Source: an uncultured Paracoccaceae bacterium
Lineage (GTDB): Bacteria > Pseudomonadota > Alphaproteobacteria > Rhodobacterales > Rhodobacteraceae
DNA length: 64,000 nt
Direction: 5' to 3'
Assembly (NCBI GenBank): GCA_947496605.1
Contig: CANMDF010000001.1
Span: 806,001 to 870,000 of the forward strand
Part shown: positions 18,414 to 28,516 of the stretch, one piece after another
How positions within the stretch are numbered: position 1 is the stretch's first letter
Layout of the letters: every line of letters begins with the position of its first letter
Position numbers and translations under genes: made by a program
Notes under the pieces: generated by a model
Seen by the model: only the letters and a program-made list of their open reading frames with translations
Database searches by the model: none
Told to the model about the DNA's origin: nothing

Positions 18414-19592
18414 ATGGCTTGGAAGACACTCGACGATATGGACTTTGCAGGTAAGCATGCCTTGGTGCGGGTCGATATCAATGTGCCTGTAGAGGATGGC
18501 ATCGTCACCGACACCACGCGGATTGAACGGATCATTCCAACCGTTGATGATATTCAGGCGATGGGCGGCAAAGTGATCTTGATGGCTCATTTTGGACGTC
18601 CCAAAGGTCAGGTCGTGCCTGAAATGTCGCTGGAACTTATCGCCCCTGCCGTAGCCGATGTGCTGGGCTTGCCTGTCACATGGGTTAATTCTGACTACGG
18701 CGATGCCGTGGCTGAAATGGACGGCGATGAAGTGCTCTTGCTCGAGAACTTGCGCTTTAACCCCGGCGAGGAAAAGAACGACGCAGGCTTTGCTGCCCGG
18801 CTTGCTGGTCTTGGGGATATCTATGTGAATGACGCATTCTCAGCCGCACACCGCGCCCATGCCAGCACCGAGGCGATTGCCCGCTTATTACCATCCTGTG
18901 CGGGCCGTTTGATGGCCGAGGAACTGGGTGCGCTGGAAAAGGCACTTGGGACGCCAGAACGCCCTGTCGTTGCCGTTGTTGGTGGTGCGAAGGTTTCAAC
19001 CAAACTCGACTTGCTCGGCAATCTGGTTGGCAAGGTCGATCATCTGGTGATTGGCGGCGGGATGGCGAATACGTTTCTGGCTGCTCAAGGTATGGATGTC
19101 GGCAAGTCCCTGTGTGAGCATGATTTGGCCGAGACGGCCCGCGAGATTTTAGGCAAGGCCCAAGCCGCTGGCTGCGAGATTATCCTACCCCGCGATATCG
19201 TTGTGGCGCGTGAATTCAAAGCCGGTGCTGAGAATGAAACACGCGCGCCGGACACCTGCCCCGCCGACGCGATGATCCTGGATGCGGGGCCCGCGACTGT
19301 GGCCTACATCAGCGAGGTCTTGGAAAAAGCCAAGACGCTTGTCTGGAACGGCCCGCTGGGTGCGTTTGAAATTGCCCCCTTTGATGCAGCGACCAATGCG
19401 GCGGCGGCCAAAGCCGCAGAACTATCCAGGGCAGGAAAACTGATCTCGGTGGCCGGTGGCGGTGATACGGTCGCGGCCCTGAACCAAGCCGGTGCAGCCG
19501 ATGATTTCACATATATTTCGACGGCTGGCGGTGCTTTCCTTGAATGGATGGAAGGCAAAGAGCTGCCAGGTGTTGCGGCGCTGACGTCCTAA
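18414..19592 (+). CDS. pgk: Phosphoglycerate kinase
   Basis: Glycolytic/gluconeogenic kinase of 392 aa transferring phosphate between 1,3-bisphosphoglycerate and ADP. Signature [11 protein letters not shown] near residue 20, [61 protein letters not shown], and the nucleotide loop [15 protein letters not shown] 18414 follows CAGGAG; the upstream open frame of about 100 codons is antisense to the cyclophilin gene and is not coding. A class I aldolase follows 169 bp downstream. Confidence 0.96.
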   Translation: MAWKTLDDMDFAGKHALVRVDINVPVEDGIVTDTTRIERIIPTVDDIQAMGGKVILMAHFGRPKGQVVPEMSLELIAPAVADVLGLPVTWVNSDYGDAVAEMDGDEVLLLENLRFNPGEEKNDAGFAARLAGLGDIYVNDAFSAAHRAHASTEAIARLLPSCAGRLMAEELGALEKALGTPERPVVAVVGGAKVSTKLDLLGNLVGKVDHLVIGGGMANTFLAAQGMDVGKSLCEHDLAETAREILGKAQAAGCEIILPRDIVVAREFKAGAENETRAPDTCPADAMILDAGPATVAYISEVLEKAKTLVWNGPLGAFEIAPFDAATNAAAAKAAELSRAGKLISVAGGGDTVAALNQAGAADDFTYISTAGGAFLEWMEGKELPGVAALTS

Positions 19593-19595
19593 CAA

Positions 19596-19650
19596 AGGGG
19601 CGCTGCCCCCGTCGCCTTTGGCGCCTCCCCCGAGGTATTTTGGAACATGA
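19596..19650 (+). repeat. GC-rich intergenic repeat-like element after pgk
   Basis: The stretch holds GGGGCGCTGCCCCC followed by CCTCCCCCGAGGTATTTTGG. Very similar intergenic strings recur in Rhodobacteraceae genomes as I recall them, often just after stop codons. It contains short self-complementary parts and may end transcription. No second copy was found in this window, so repeat status rests on recall. Confidence 0.45.
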
Positions 19651-19761
19651 GAAGGGCCATGCGCATGTGTTTGCGGTAACATTGCCTCCGGTTGCGCTAA
19701 CACATTTGCAACCCTTGTCTGGCCCGCCTATCGCTGCGGTAACAGCACAAAGGGGCCTGCC

Positions 19762-20691
19762 ATGAAAACGACCAGAACCGTTCAGAAAATCCTTGCCAAC
19801 TACGAAGGCGAGACACCCGGCGTGAAGGCCAAATTGGCTGGCATGTTGATGAACGGCAAGCTGGGTGGGACTGGCAAGATGATCATTCTGCCCGTTGACC
19901 AAGGGTTTGAGCATGGTCCCGCAAGGTCATTTGCACCCAACCCCGCAGGGTATGACCCACATTACCATTACCAATTGGCTGTCGATGCCGGGCTAAGTGC
20001 CTATGCTGCCCCTCTTGGGATGATCGAAGCAGGTGCTGATACTTTTGCAGGTCAGATCCCGACGATCCTGAAGGTGAATTCTGCCAATTCACTGATCCCT
20101 GATGCGGCCCCCAAAACCCAAGCGATTACGGCAACAGTTGATGACGCATTGCGTTTAGGCTGTTCAGCGATTGGTTTTACCATTTATCCGGGGTCTTCTG
20201 CCGCTCTGAACATGTTCAGCGATATTGCCGAGATGCGCAAAGAGGCTGCTGCCAAAGGCATTGCCACTGTCATCTGGTCCTATCCCCGCGGTGAGGCCTT
20301 GGACAAAGACGGTGAGACAGCGATCGACATTGCGGCATATGCCGCACAGATTGCGGGCCTTCTGGGTGCGCACATTATCAAAATCAAACTGTCGACCGAT
20401 CATCTGAGCCTGCCTGAGGCAAAGAAGGTTTATCAAAGCGAGAAGATTGATATCAGCACCCAAGCGTCCCGTGTGCGCCACTGTGTGAATAGCGCATTGG
20501 GTGGACGTCGCTTGACGGTCTTTTCAGGTGGTGCGGCCAAGGGCGCGGACGCAGTCTATGATGATGCCCGCGCCATTCGCGATGGCGGCGGTAACGGGTC
20601 AATCATTGGGCGGAACTCATTCCAACGTGAACGGAGCGATGCATTGGCGATGTTGAACAAGCTGGTGGATATTTACCGCGGCAAGGCCTGA
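19762..20691 (+). CDS. Class I fructose-bisphosphate aldolase (FbaB/DhnA type)
   Basis: A 309-aa Schiff-base aldolase that splits fructose 1,6-bisphosphate to DHAP and glyceraldehyde 3-phosphate. Recognisable elements are ILPVDQGFEHGPARSFAPNP at about residue 43, IGFTIYPGSSAALNMFSDI, IIKIKLSTDHL with the likely Schiff-base lysine region, and the phosphate loop FSGGAAKGAD followed by GNGSIIGRNSFQR. It lies downstream of pgk on the same strand, consistent with grouping of lower glycolysis genes, though the 169-bp gap with a repeat suggests separate transcription. Confidence 0.92.
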   Translation: MKTTRTVQKILANYEGETPGVKAKLAGMLMNGKLGGTGKMIILPVDQGFEHGPARSFAPNPAGYDPHYHYQLAVDAGLSAYAAPLGMIEAGADTFAGQIPTILKVNSANSLIPDAAPKTQAITATVDDALRLGCSAIGFTIYPGSSAALNMFSDIAEMRKEAAAKGIATVIWSYPRGEALDKDGETAIDIAAYAAQIAGLLGAHIIKIKLSTDHLSLPEAKKVYQSEKIDISTQASRVRHCVNSALGGRRLTVFSGGAAKGADAVYDDARAIRDGGGNGSIIGRNSFQRERSDALAMLNKLVDIYRGKA

Positions 20692-20698
20692 ACTGCAC

Positions 20699-21031
20699 CT
20701 AGCGTTGCGGCATGCTGATAAGTGTCCAATGTTTTGCGTGCGCTACGATCTGTCCGCCATCGGCCAAACGATCGGAAATCGCTCCCGTTTCGTGTTTGGG
20801 ACAACCAATGAGGATTGCGCTGTCATCTAAGAGGGGCGACGTCACGAGGTTTTCGCCGATCACTTGGCAGACATCTTCCGGGCCAGGAAAGGGCCGGACA
20901 GCGATGAGACCAGACTGCTTTGGTTCGGAATAGGTGAAGCGCGTGGGCTCTGCTCCATATCCCAGTGGAGCGATGGAAACGCAGCCTGTAAGTATGCTGA
21001 CCGCCCCAATCATCGAAATGGTATTCTTCAA
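20699..21031 (-). CDS. Hypothetical lipoprotein
   Basis: A 110-aa protein with a lipoprotein signal (MKNTISMIGAVSILTGCVSI, lipobox LTGC, acylated Cys at residue 17). The mature part has three further cysteines (EDVCQVI, LIGCPKHETG) and no family I recognise. It is convergent with the aldolase gene (7-nt gap) and divergent from ftsB. It is likely anchored in the outer membrane, since the residue after Cys is Val rather than Asp. Function unknown. Confidence 0.7.
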   Translation of the reverse strand: MKNTISMIGAVSILTGCVSIAPLGYGAEPTRFTYSEPKQSGLIAVRPFPGPEDVCQVIGENLVTSPLLDDSAILIGCPKHETGAISDRLADGGQIVAHAKHWTLISMPQR

Positions 21032-21193
21032 TTGTCTGCCCTCACTATAAATCTATTCCAACAGTATCTGAGGGATGCACCAAAACATCCATCAAAGTAG
21101 CACGATTGTGCGCATTTTAGGGATTCCCTTTGCGAATCAGATATGCGATTCTGTCTTGAGTTGCCCGCGAGAGGCGACGTTTGAGGCAGATAC

Positions 21194-21493
21194 ATGATCC
21201 GACGCGGCCGCACACAACTTGGCGCTTTGTTCTATTTCCTGGGCATGATCATGCTGGGGCTCTATTTCACGTTTGCTGCCGTTCAAGGTGACTACGGTCT
21301 GTTCAAACGCATTGAAGTGAATGGCGAAGGTGATGCACTGGCGGTGGAGCTGGCGGCCTTGCAGGCTGAGGTCGCGCGGATGGAAAATCTGACGACCCGC
21401 CTGTCGGATAACTTTCTTGATCTTGATCTGCTCGATCAGCAAGCGCGTGACGTGCTGGGCATGATCCGCGCGGATGAGATCGTTATTCGCTAA
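21194..21493 (+). CDS. ftsB: Septum formation initiator FtsB/DivIC family
   Basis: A 99-aa single-pass membrane protein of the divisome. An N-terminal membrane segment (LGALFYFLGMIMLGLYFTFA) is followed by a short coiled coil (LAVELAALQAEVARMENLTTRL) and the conserved tail LDLLDQQARDVLGMIRADEI. It is expected to link FtsL and FtsQ at the division site. Location directly upstream of pdhABC after class I aldolase is the arrangement I recall for alphaproteobacteria. A 143-bp gap with a TTGACA box at 21556 separates it from pdhA. Confidence 0.9.
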   Translation: MIRRGRTQLGALFYFLGMIMLGLYFTFAAVQGDYGLFKRIEVNGEGDALAVELAALQAEVARMENLTTRLSDNFLDLDLLDQQARDVLGMIRADEIVIR

Positions 21494-21636
21494 CAATTCC
21501 TGACATTCCGCAGACGCAACGCGGCTATTCCGCGAACGCTTGACGTTCGGTCACTTTGACACTCGCAATTTATCCGCGCATGGTTTATGAGATAGTTTAA
21601 TACTAAACTACTTAAGAACACGCTGGAGGATAGCAC

Positions 21637-22638
21637 ATGCCGCCCAAGAAGGCCGCCGCGAAACCTAACGTCTCAGCCGAGGAACTGCTGGGACATTACC
21701 GTGAAATGCTGCTGATCCGCAGATTTGAGGAAAAGGCAGGCCAGTTATATGGCATGGGCCTTATCGGTGGTTTTTGCCACCTCTACATCGGACAAGAAGC
21801 GGTCGTTGTCGGCCTTGAGGCCGCAGCGGATGAAGGCGACAAGCGCGTCACATCTTATCGCGACCACGGCCATATGTTGGCCTGCGGCATGGACCCCAAG
21901 GGCATCATGGCCGAGTTGACCGGCCGCGACGGTGGCTTTTCCAAAGGTAAGGGCGGCTCCATGCACATGTTCTCGAAAGAGAAGCATTTCTATGGAGGAC
22001 ACGGGATTGTTGCAGCGCAGGTGCCGTTGGGTGCCGGCCTTGCGTTTTCTGACAAGTATAAGGGCAATGACCGCGTGACCTTCGCCTACTTTGGTGACGG
22101 TGCGGCGAACCAAGGTCAGGTGTACGAGACCTACAATATGGCCCAGCTTTGGGAATTGCCTGTTATCTTTGTGATCGAAAACAACGGCTATGCGATGGGC
22201 ACCTCTGTTGTCCGTTCAACCAAATCTCCATCTTTGTGGGAACGTGGTGCTGCATATGGCATCAAAGGCGAAGAAGTTGACGGGATGTCGGTTCTGGCCG
22301 TGAAAGAAGCTGGCGAGCGTGCTGTGGCGCACTGCCGCGCGGGCAAAGGCCCTTACATTCTGGAAGTGAAGACATATCGCTACCGTGGCCACTCGATGTC
22401 CGACCCAGCCAAGTATCGCACCCGCGACGAAGTGCAGAAGATGCGCGATGAGCGTGACCCGATTGAGCAAATCCGCGATATGTTGCTGACTGGCAAGCAC
22501 GCCACCGAGGATGACCTCAAGGCGATCGACAAAGAAATCAAGGCGACCGTCAATGAAGCGGCTGAGTTTTCCAAGGAAAGCCCAGAACCTGCATTGGAAG
22601 AGCTTTGGACAGACATTTACGCAGAAGTGGAGGCGTAA
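21637..22638 (+). CDS. pdhA: Pyruvate dehydrogenase E1 component, alpha subunit
   Basis: A 333-aa subunit of the E1 heterotetramer that decarboxylates pyruvate on ThDP. The ThDP motif is clear: GDGAANQGQVYETYNMAQLW ending in VIENN. Other landmarks are GFCHLYIGQEAVVVG, TSYRDHGHML, KGKGGSMHMF and the phosphorylation-loop-like YRYRGHSMSDPAKYRTRDE. GGAGG precedes ATG 21637. First gene of pdhA-pdhB-pdhC with gaps of 3 and 12 nt, so the subunits are made from one transcript. Confidence 0.97.
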   Translation: MPPKKAAAKPNVSAEELLGHYREMLLIRRFEEKAGQLYGMGLIGGFCHLYIGQEAVVVGLEAAADEGDKRVTSYRDHGHMLACGMDPKGIMAELTGRDGGFSKGKGGSMHMFSKEKHFYGGHGIVAAQVPLGAGLAFSDKYKGNDRVTFAYFGDGAANQGQVYETYNMAQLWELPVIFVIENNGYAMGTSVVRSTKSPSLWERGAAYGIKGEEVDGMSVLAVKEAGERAVAHCRAGKGPYILEVKTYRYRGHSMSDPAKYRTRDEVQKMRDERDPIEQIRDMLLTGKHATEDDLKAIDKEIKATVNEAAEFSKESPEPALEELWTDIYAEVEA

Positions 22639-22641
22639 GCC

Positions 22642-24009
22642 ATGGCAACTGAAATTCTTATGCCCGCCCTTTCTCCTACTATGGAAGAAGGCACATTGGC
22701 CAAATGGCTTGTCAAAGAGGGCGATACTGTTTCGTCCGGTGACATCATGGCCGAAATTGAAACCGACAAAGCCACGATGGAATTTGAAGCCGTCGATGAA
22801 GGCATTGTTGGCAAGATCCTGATCGCTGAAGGCACCGAAGGTGTGAAGGTGAACGAAGTCATCGCGATCCTTGTCGAAGAAGGTGAAGATGTCCCCGCTG
22901 CTGGCGCCGCCCCTGCGGCTGCTGCACCGGCCGAGGCGGCCCCTGCGTCTGCACCCGCTGAACCTGTTGCTGCGGCCCCTGCCGCACCAGTCGCGGACGT
23001 GACCCCTGACTGGGACGCAGATGTTGAAACCAAGCCGACCACAGTGCGTGAAGCGCTGCGGGACGCGATGGCCGAAGAGATGCGGTCCGATGAGGACGTG
23101 TTCTTGATGGGTGAGGAAGTCGCCGAGTACCAAGGTGCTTATAAGATTTCCCAAGGTTTGCTGGATGAGTTTGGTGCTAAGCGTGTCATCGATACACCCA
23201 TCACCGAGCATGGTTTTGCTGGTATCGCTACGGGTGCTGCCTTTGGTGGATTGAAGCCCATTGTTGAGTTCATGACATTTAACTTTGCCATGCAAGCCAT
23301 TGATCACCTTATTAACTCTGCTGCTAAGACACTTTATATGTCTGGCGGTCAGATGGGTGCGCCGATGGTCTTCCGTGGCGCCAACGGTGCCGCGGCCCGT
23401 GTGGGGGCCCAGCATTCGCAGTGTTATGCCGCGTGGTATATGCAGGTGCCAGGATTGAAGGTTGTGATGCCTTATTCTGCTGCCGATGCGAAAGGTTTGC
23501 TGAAAACAGCGATCCGCGATCCCAACCCGGTTATCTTCCTCGAGAACGAAATCATGTACGGCAAATCCTTTGACGTGCCTGTCATGGATGATTTCACCAT
23601 TCCATTTGGCAAGGCCAAGATCGAACGTGCCGGCGATGATGTGACGATTGTCAGCTTTGGTATCGGCATGACTTATGCCTTGGCCGCTGCCGAGAAGCTG
23701 GCTGAGGAAGGCATCAACGCTGAGGTTATCAACCTGCGGTCTTTGCGCCCGATGGACACAGCTACGATCCTGAACTCGGTCCGCAAGACGAACCGTTGCG
23801 TGACCGTCGAAGAGGGTTGGCCGCAAGGCAGCGTCGGCGGCTACATCAGCGGTGTGATCATGCAAGAAGCGTTTGATTACCTCGATGCGCCAGTCATCAC
23901 CTGCACAGGCAAAGATGTACCAATGCCTTATGCCGCGAACCTTGAAAAACATGCGTTGATCACCACCGACGAAGTCGTCGCTGCGGTCAAGCAAGTCACC
24001 TACCGTTAA
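22642..24009 (+). CDS. pdhB: Pyruvate dehydrogenase E1 component, beta subunit, with N-terminal lipoyl domain
   Basis: A 455-aa E1-beta subunit. Residues 1-80 form a biotinyl/lipoyl domain with the lipoylated lysine in [17 protein letters not shown]. An Ala/Pro-rich flexible linker follows (about 85-125), then the transketolase pyrimidine-binding domain ([20 protein letters not shown]) and C domain. An additional lipoyl domain on E1-beta is known in several alphaproteobacteria and supplements the E2 lipoyl domain. The lipoyl segment is almost identical in protein sequence to that of the next gene, with differences mainly at third codon positions. Confidence 0.96.
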   Translation: MATEILMPALSPTMEEGTLAKWLVKEGDTVSSGDIMAEIETDKATMEFEAVDEGIVGKILIAEGTEGVKVNEVIAILVEEGEDVPAAGAAPAAAAPAEAAPASAPAEPVAAAPAAPVADVTPDWDADVETKPTTVREALRDAMAEEMRSDEDVFLMGEEVAEYQGAYKISQGLLDEFGAKRVIDTPITEHGFAGIATGAAFGGLKPIVEFMTFNFAMQAIDHLINSAAKTLYMSGGQMGAPMVFRGANGAAARVGAQHSQCYAAWYMQVPGLKVVMPYSAADAKGLLKTAIRDPNPVIFLENEIMYGKSFDVPVMDDFTIPFGKAKIERAGDDVTIVSFGIGMTYALAAAEKLAEEGINAEVINLRSLRPMDTATILNSVRKTNRCVTVEEGWPQGSVGGYISGVIMQEAFDYLDAPVITCTGKDVPMPYAANLEKHALITTDEVVAAVKQVTYR

Positions 24010-24021
24010 GGAGCCAGAGCA

Positions 24022-25314
24022 ATGCCAACAGAAATCCTGATGCCCGCCCTGTCGCCCACAATGGAAGAAGGCACATTGGCCAAATGGCACGTCAAAGAGG
24101 GTGATACCGTATCCTCTGGCGATATCATGGCCGAGATCGAGACCGACAAGGCCACGATGGAGTTTGAAGCCGTCGACGAAGGTGTCATCGGCAAGATTTT
24201 GATCGCCGAAGGCACCGAAGGCGTGAAGGTCAACGATGTGATCGCTGTGTTGCTGGAAGACGGCGAAAGCGCTGATGATATCGGCAGCGCACCTGCGGCT
24301 AAGGCCGAGGCAGCCCCTGCTGCGGCACCTGTCGCTGATGCGCCCGCTGCGGCGGCCCCTGCCCCTGCAGCCCCCGCGAAAGACGGGACGCGCGTGTTCG
24401 CTACGCCATTGGCCCGCCGCATTGCTGCTGACAAAGGGTTGGACCTGACCACGATCTCTGGTTCTGGTCCACATGGCCGAATCGTCAAAGCAGATGTTGA
24501 AAACGCGACAGCGGCCCCGAAAGCCGCAGCGCCTGCTGCCAAGGCCGACGCGCCCACCGCAACCGGTGCCGCAATGGCCGCGGGTCCTTCCACGGATGTT
24601 GTGCTCAAGACATATGCGGATCGCCCGTTTGAAGAGGTCAAACTGGACGGTATGCGCAAGACGATTGCAGCGCGCCTGACAGAAGCCAAACAATCTGTGC
24701 CGCACTTCTACCTACGCCGCGATATTCAGCTGGATGCATTGCTCAAGTTCCGCAGCCAGTTGAACAAACAGCTTGAGCCACGTGGCGTGAAACTGTCGGT
24801 CAACGACTTCATCATCAAAGCCTGCGCTTTGGCCCTGCAGCAAGTGCCAGACGCCAATGCTGTTTGGGCCGGTGACCGCACACTGCGCTTTGAAAAGTCG
24901 GACGTTGCCGTTGCGGTCGCGATTGAGGGTGGTCTATTCACCCCCGTTCTGCGAGATGCGGAAATGAAATCACTTTCAGCCCTGTCCGCCGAAATGAAAG
25001 ACCTTGCTGGGCGTGCGCGTGAACGCAAACTGGCACCCCATGAATTCCAAGGCGGCAGCTTTGCAATTTCAAACCTCGGTATGTTCGGCATCGACAACTT
25101 TGATGCGATCATCAACCCACCACACGCGGCTATTCTTGCCGTGGGTGCTGGTGCGAAAAAGCCAATCGTCGGCGCCGACGGGGAACTGACCGTGGGCACA
25201 GTGATGTCCACCACCCTGTCCGTCGATCACCGTGTGATTGATGGGGCCATGGGTGCTGATCTGCTGAATGCGATCAAGGATAATCTAGAGAACCCAATGA
25301 CAATGTTGGCGTAA
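24022..25314 (+). CDS. pdhC: Pyruvate dehydrogenase E2, dihydrolipoamide acetyltransferase
   Basis: A 430-aa core subunit of the complex, transferring acetyl from lipoamide to CoA. Order: lipoyl domain (residues 1-78, lysine in ETDKATMEF), Ala/Pro linker, peripheral subunit-binding domain at about 126-165 ([33 protein letters not shown]), a second linker, then the catalytic domain with the active-site histidine in [17 protein letters not shown]. Last gene of the operon, closed by a strong terminator. E3 is not encoded here. Confidence 0.96.
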   Translation: MPTEILMPALSPTMEEGTLAKWHVKEGDTVSSGDIMAEIETDKATMEFEAVDEGVIGKILIAEGTEGVKVNDVIAVLLEDGESADDIGSAPAAKAEAAPAAAPVADAPAAAAPAPAAPAKDGTRVFATPLARRIAADKGLDLTTISGSGPHGRIVKADVENATAAPKAAAPAAKADAPTATGAAMAAGPSTDVVLKTYADRPFEEVKLDGMRKTIAARLTEAKQSVPHFYLRRDIQLDALLKFRSQLNKQLEPRGVKLSVNDFIIKACALALQQVPDANAVWAGDRTLRFEKSDVAVAVAIEGGLFTPVLRDAEMKSLSALSAEMKDLAGRARERKLAPHEFQGGSFAISNLGMFGIDNFDAIINPPHAAILAVGAGAKKPIVGADGELTVGTVMSTTLSVDHRVIDGAMGADLLNAIKDNLENPMTMLA

Positions 25315-25334
25315 ATCACGCAATAAAAATAGAG

Positions 25335-25362
25335 AAAGCCGATCCGGTGGGATCGGCTTTTT
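25335..25362 (+). terminator. Rho-independent terminator of pdhABC
   Basis: A perfect 10-bp stem, AAAGCCGATC with GATCGGCTTT and a 6-nt loop, runs into a T-run. It ends 6 nt before the convergent cysE stop. Confidence 0.92.
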
Positions 25363-25367
25363 GCGTT

Positions 25368-26177
25368 CTACATCACCGTTTTAAGGATCTGATCCATCGT
25401 CATCGATGGCTGCGAACACCCAGCTTCGCCGACGATCTTGGCAGGCACACCTGCGACCGTTTTCATTGGTGGCACTTCTTCCAGAACCACAGAACCGGCT
25501 GCAATCCGGCTGCAATGACCAATCTTGATGTTGCCAAGCACGTGCGCTCCGGCCCCGATCAATACGCCATCGCCAATCTTAGGGTGGCGGTCATCGTCTT
25601 CCTTGCCTGTTCCACCCAGCGTCACTGAGTGCAGCATCGAGACGTTGTCGCCGACAACAGCCGTTTCACCCACAACGATCGAGTGGGCATGGTCAATCAT
25701 GATCCCCTGCCCAATTCTGGCGGCAGGATGAATATCAACACCAAACATTTCGCTTGTGCGCATCTGGATGAAATACGCCAAATCGCGACGGTCATTCTTG
25801 AGCAACCAATGCGCCAAACGGTAGGCTTGCACAGCTTGGAACCCTTTGAAAAAGATCAGTGGTTGCATGAAACGATGGCAAGCAGGATCACGGTCATAAA
25901 TCGCGACAAGATCAGCACGGGCAGCAGCAGCCAACTCAGGTGCGGCAACATATGCCTGATCTGCAATTTCGCGCAGAATCTGTTCTGACATCTCTGGCGA
26001 GGCCAGTTTCATCGAAATCCGATACGCCAGCGCACCTTCAAAGGATTTGTGATGCAAGATACCCGCGTGGATCAAACCACCCATCAACGGCTCATCCGCA
26101 ATCGCCTTTTCAGCTTCTTCGCAAATGCGATGCCAAACAGGATCAATTTCGGTCAGATTGTATTGTGGTTGCGCCAT
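25368..26177 (-). CDS. cysE: Serine O-acetyltransferase
   Basis: A 269-aa enzyme that acetylates L-serine with acetyl-CoA, the first step of cysteine synthesis. The N-terminal helical domain (WHRICEEAEKAIADEPLMGG) precedes the left-handed beta-helix with hexapeptide repeats: IDHAHSIVVGETAVVGDNV, LHSVTLGGTGKEDDDRHP and IGAGAHVLGNIKIGHCSRI. ATG 26177 has GAGG 9 nt upstream; a GTG nine nt earlier is less likely. It ends convergently with pdhC. In this group cysE is the gene I recall flanking the 3' end of gene transfer agent clusters, which fits the remnant next to it. Confidence 0.95.
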   Translation of the reverse strand: MAQPQYNLTEIDPVWHRICEEAEKAIADEPLMGGLIHAGILHHKSFEGALAYRISMKLASPEMSEQILREIADQAYVAAPELAAAARADLVAIYDRDPACHRFMQPLIFFKGFQAVQAYRLAHWLLKNDRRDLAYFIQMRTSEMFGVDIHPAARIGQGIMIDHAHSIVVGETAVVGDNVSMLHSVTLGGTGKEDDDRHPKIGDGVLIGAGAHVLGNIKIGHCSRIAAGSVVLEEVPPMKTVAGVPAKIVGEAGCSQPSMTMDQILKTVM

Positions 26178-26258
26178 TGCACTCACCTCGCTTTGTCAGG
26201 TCTTTGTATTAGAGCACAAAAGACAACGATGCCAAGAACAAAGCTGTGATATAGAACG

Positions 26259-26552
26259 TCACTGATTTTGATGTGACAGATGGGCCATAAGCGCTGCGAT
26301 CACGACCGCATAGGTATCGAGGGCGTCGATATCTAGCTGGCAAGGCCTTGGCGCTAGATCCAGATGCCCAGCGCATGACATCAGTGTCCCACAACCATAT
26401 TGGGGATGGGGCGTGCCATGCATTTGTCGATAGCTGTCTGCCAATTGGGTCTGATCTATCATGCTTGCAAGCATCGCCGCACGCGCATCAGGCGCAACGC
26501 GCAATAAGACACGCGCTGCTATTTCCACGTCGGCAAGTTGGATCGGCCTCAT
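26259..26552 (-). CDS. Small protein attached to the GTA locus (DUF7742-like)
   Basis: A 97-aa protein starting MRPIQLADVEIAARVLLRV, with a Cys pair in YGCGTLMSCAGH. Its ATG overlaps the stop of the megatron fragment by 4 nt, so it was the last gene of the ancestral GTA operon. I recall similar small proteins in this position in Rhodobacterales, annotated DUF7742, but this is recall without a search. Function unknown. It remains intact although most of the operon upstream is lost. Confidence 0.65.
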   Translation of the reverse strand: MRPIQLADVEIAARVLLRVAPDARAAMLASMIDQTQLADSYRQMHGTPHPQYGCGTLMSCAGHLDLAPRPCQLDIDALDTYAVVIAALMAHLSHQNQ

Positions 26553-28516
26553 AGATACCGCAGTACATTGGACGTCAGCCCAGCGCCAAAGCGCTCTGAT
26601 ATTTGCGCAATTTCAATGGTGTAGAACCCATACCCAATCTCTGCGGTCAAATCACTTACACCATAAGCCCATTGCGGCGACGTCACGGTTTCCTCGCGAA
26701 CGACAAGGTCATTCTTCAAGACCCTAACGCGGTATAATTCTGTTACTTCACCCAAAGGAACATCACCGTCCGCCCAAATATCTCCGTCGATGCGGGTACA
26801 CCTGATCCACGACACCTCTTGCCCCGCGTCAGTCGTCTTCGCCCTCAAATGAGCCACCGGGTAAGGACGCAGGCCGATCCCTGCAAAGGCTTCGGTGACA
26901 TACCGGAAACTGGGGTCGCTGATAGGTTGTTGCGCAGGTCCAAAACGATAGTGTCGCTCGATCCCTCGCGATGCCGCCGATAGATTGATCTGCCGCGGCA
27001 CGCCGTTTAACAGCACCACTGTTGATCCAATAGGCCAAACATCGGGCATTAACCCCACGCTTCCCGCCTGCCCCCGCAACAGCCCGGACAAACGGTAGGT
27101 CCGCTCAGACACAAGTGTTGCAGATTGAAATTGCAAGATTTCCCAATTGTCGGGTGTCCCGTCACCGACGGCGATAGTATTGGCACCAGCCAAGACAGTT
27201 GATTGCAAAGCCGAACTTAACGTACCGTTGACTAAGTTAACTTCAACGCCATCTTGGCGATCCCAAATACCTGTTGGTCCTTGCGAAAGCGTCGACTGTG
27301 TCACTCCAACCGTGGCAGGTTCGGTCAGTTCATCCAATAGCCCGTAATTACTATCCTGTGGTGCGCCATAAAGCGCGATATTGCCCGGCCATGGACGCCC
27401 CGCCGCCGCTACATAGGGTGCGTGTGGTGCTTCATCGCCGGTGAGGATCGGAATATCCAAAAAGAACAGCTCAGCCGGGATTGGGCTGACATATGGCTGC
27501 AGTTGTGCCGCATCTTCCAGACCGGCCTGCCTGCGATAGACCTCTGGCTCGATCCGGGTCGCTTCGATCAAACGTAAGCCGGATTCTTCAATACGGTCGA
27601 CCCTGTAGGTCCCTTGATGCGTTGCTGTGTCCAACGCCACGGTGTCACCCGCCCCGATATCAAGTTGCGATGGCGGTAGTGCAAAGCGAACACTGTCACG
27701 CCCGATCCGCGCTTCTTGCAACCAACGCGTCACGACCTCTTTGCCTTCCGCGCGCGTCAGTACAACTTGTGCCTCGCTGCGTGTGACTGTGGGCGCATCA
27801 TCTCCGGGCAAAACGATTTCCGCAGCAACAGCAGCGTAATCCCCATCAGCGGCGATATGCGCGTATTGCACCCGACCCGAGATTTCCGCCGCCGCCGCAC
27901 GCGTTAACGACAAGCTCAGATCCGTTTCGGCATCATAAGCGATATCCGCATCTCCCAATGCATGGTGCACTTGGCCATCACGACTGCGAAACACCAGTTG
28001 CCCATCCCGCTCAACCGCGTCAAACCCATATGACACCATCAAAGGCTGCAGCGCAGAACGCCCGGTTGTGATGTCATTCACGGCATACCCACGGACTACG
28101 CCAAAAAGGCCTGAGACATCGTAATCACGCACACCCGAGCGTTCACATATTTCAGCAACAACAGAGGCAAGTGACCTATTCGTCGATCGCCCATTCAGCG
28201 CGGCACCACGCGCATAATCATCACAATCAGACCAAGCCGTCCGATTGCCGGGCCAAAACGGAAACGGGCGCGGGTCCCATCCCCAAAGATGGATGCGCTG
28301 CGTGTCAACCATGCGCCCTTCATAGATTGTTGAAACCGGGTTCTGTGCCGGATCACCAAAGTGGGACACGACCGCCTGCAGATACTGCATCTGCATCAAA
28401 TCATCGCGTGCACCCGTCGATGACGGCGGTAGTCCCCCACCTAAGGCTGCCTGCAACGCATGTCCGGGATCATTTGCCCCACGATCAACTGCAGGGCATC
28501 CAACGCATCCGCCCAA
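26549..28516 (-). pseudogene. Gene transfer agent tail 'megatron' protein (orfg15), C-terminal half only
   Basis: An open frame of 655 codons matches the C-terminal half of the RcGTA orfg15 baseplate/host-specificity protein, usually about 1300 aa. Family segments include VGCPAVDRGAND at the very beginning, STGARDDLMQMQYLQAV, GRMVDTQRIHLWGWDPRPFP, VVAEICERSGVRDYDVSGLF and SGLLRGQAG. The N-terminal half and normal start are absent. The apparent start is a TTG whose upstream sequence belongs to a terminase gene in another frame. No internal stop has accumulated. Because the head and other tail genes are missing, I call it a pseudogene fragment; residual expression from the fused transcript is possible. 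Confidence 0.8.

Noticed and set aside
6292..21542. A 15-bp string, TTCCGCGAACGCTTG, present at 6292-6306 and again at 21528-21542
   Set aside because: Both copies are intergenic and just upstream of genes, which is suggestive, but flanks differ completely and two copies are not enough to call a repeat family or promoter motif.
22216..24705. An 829-codon open frame on the minus strand across pdhA-pdhB-pdhC
   Set aside because: It is antisense to three unmistakable genes, is rich in His/Arg/Cys as expected from a complementary GC-biased frame, and matches no family I recognise.
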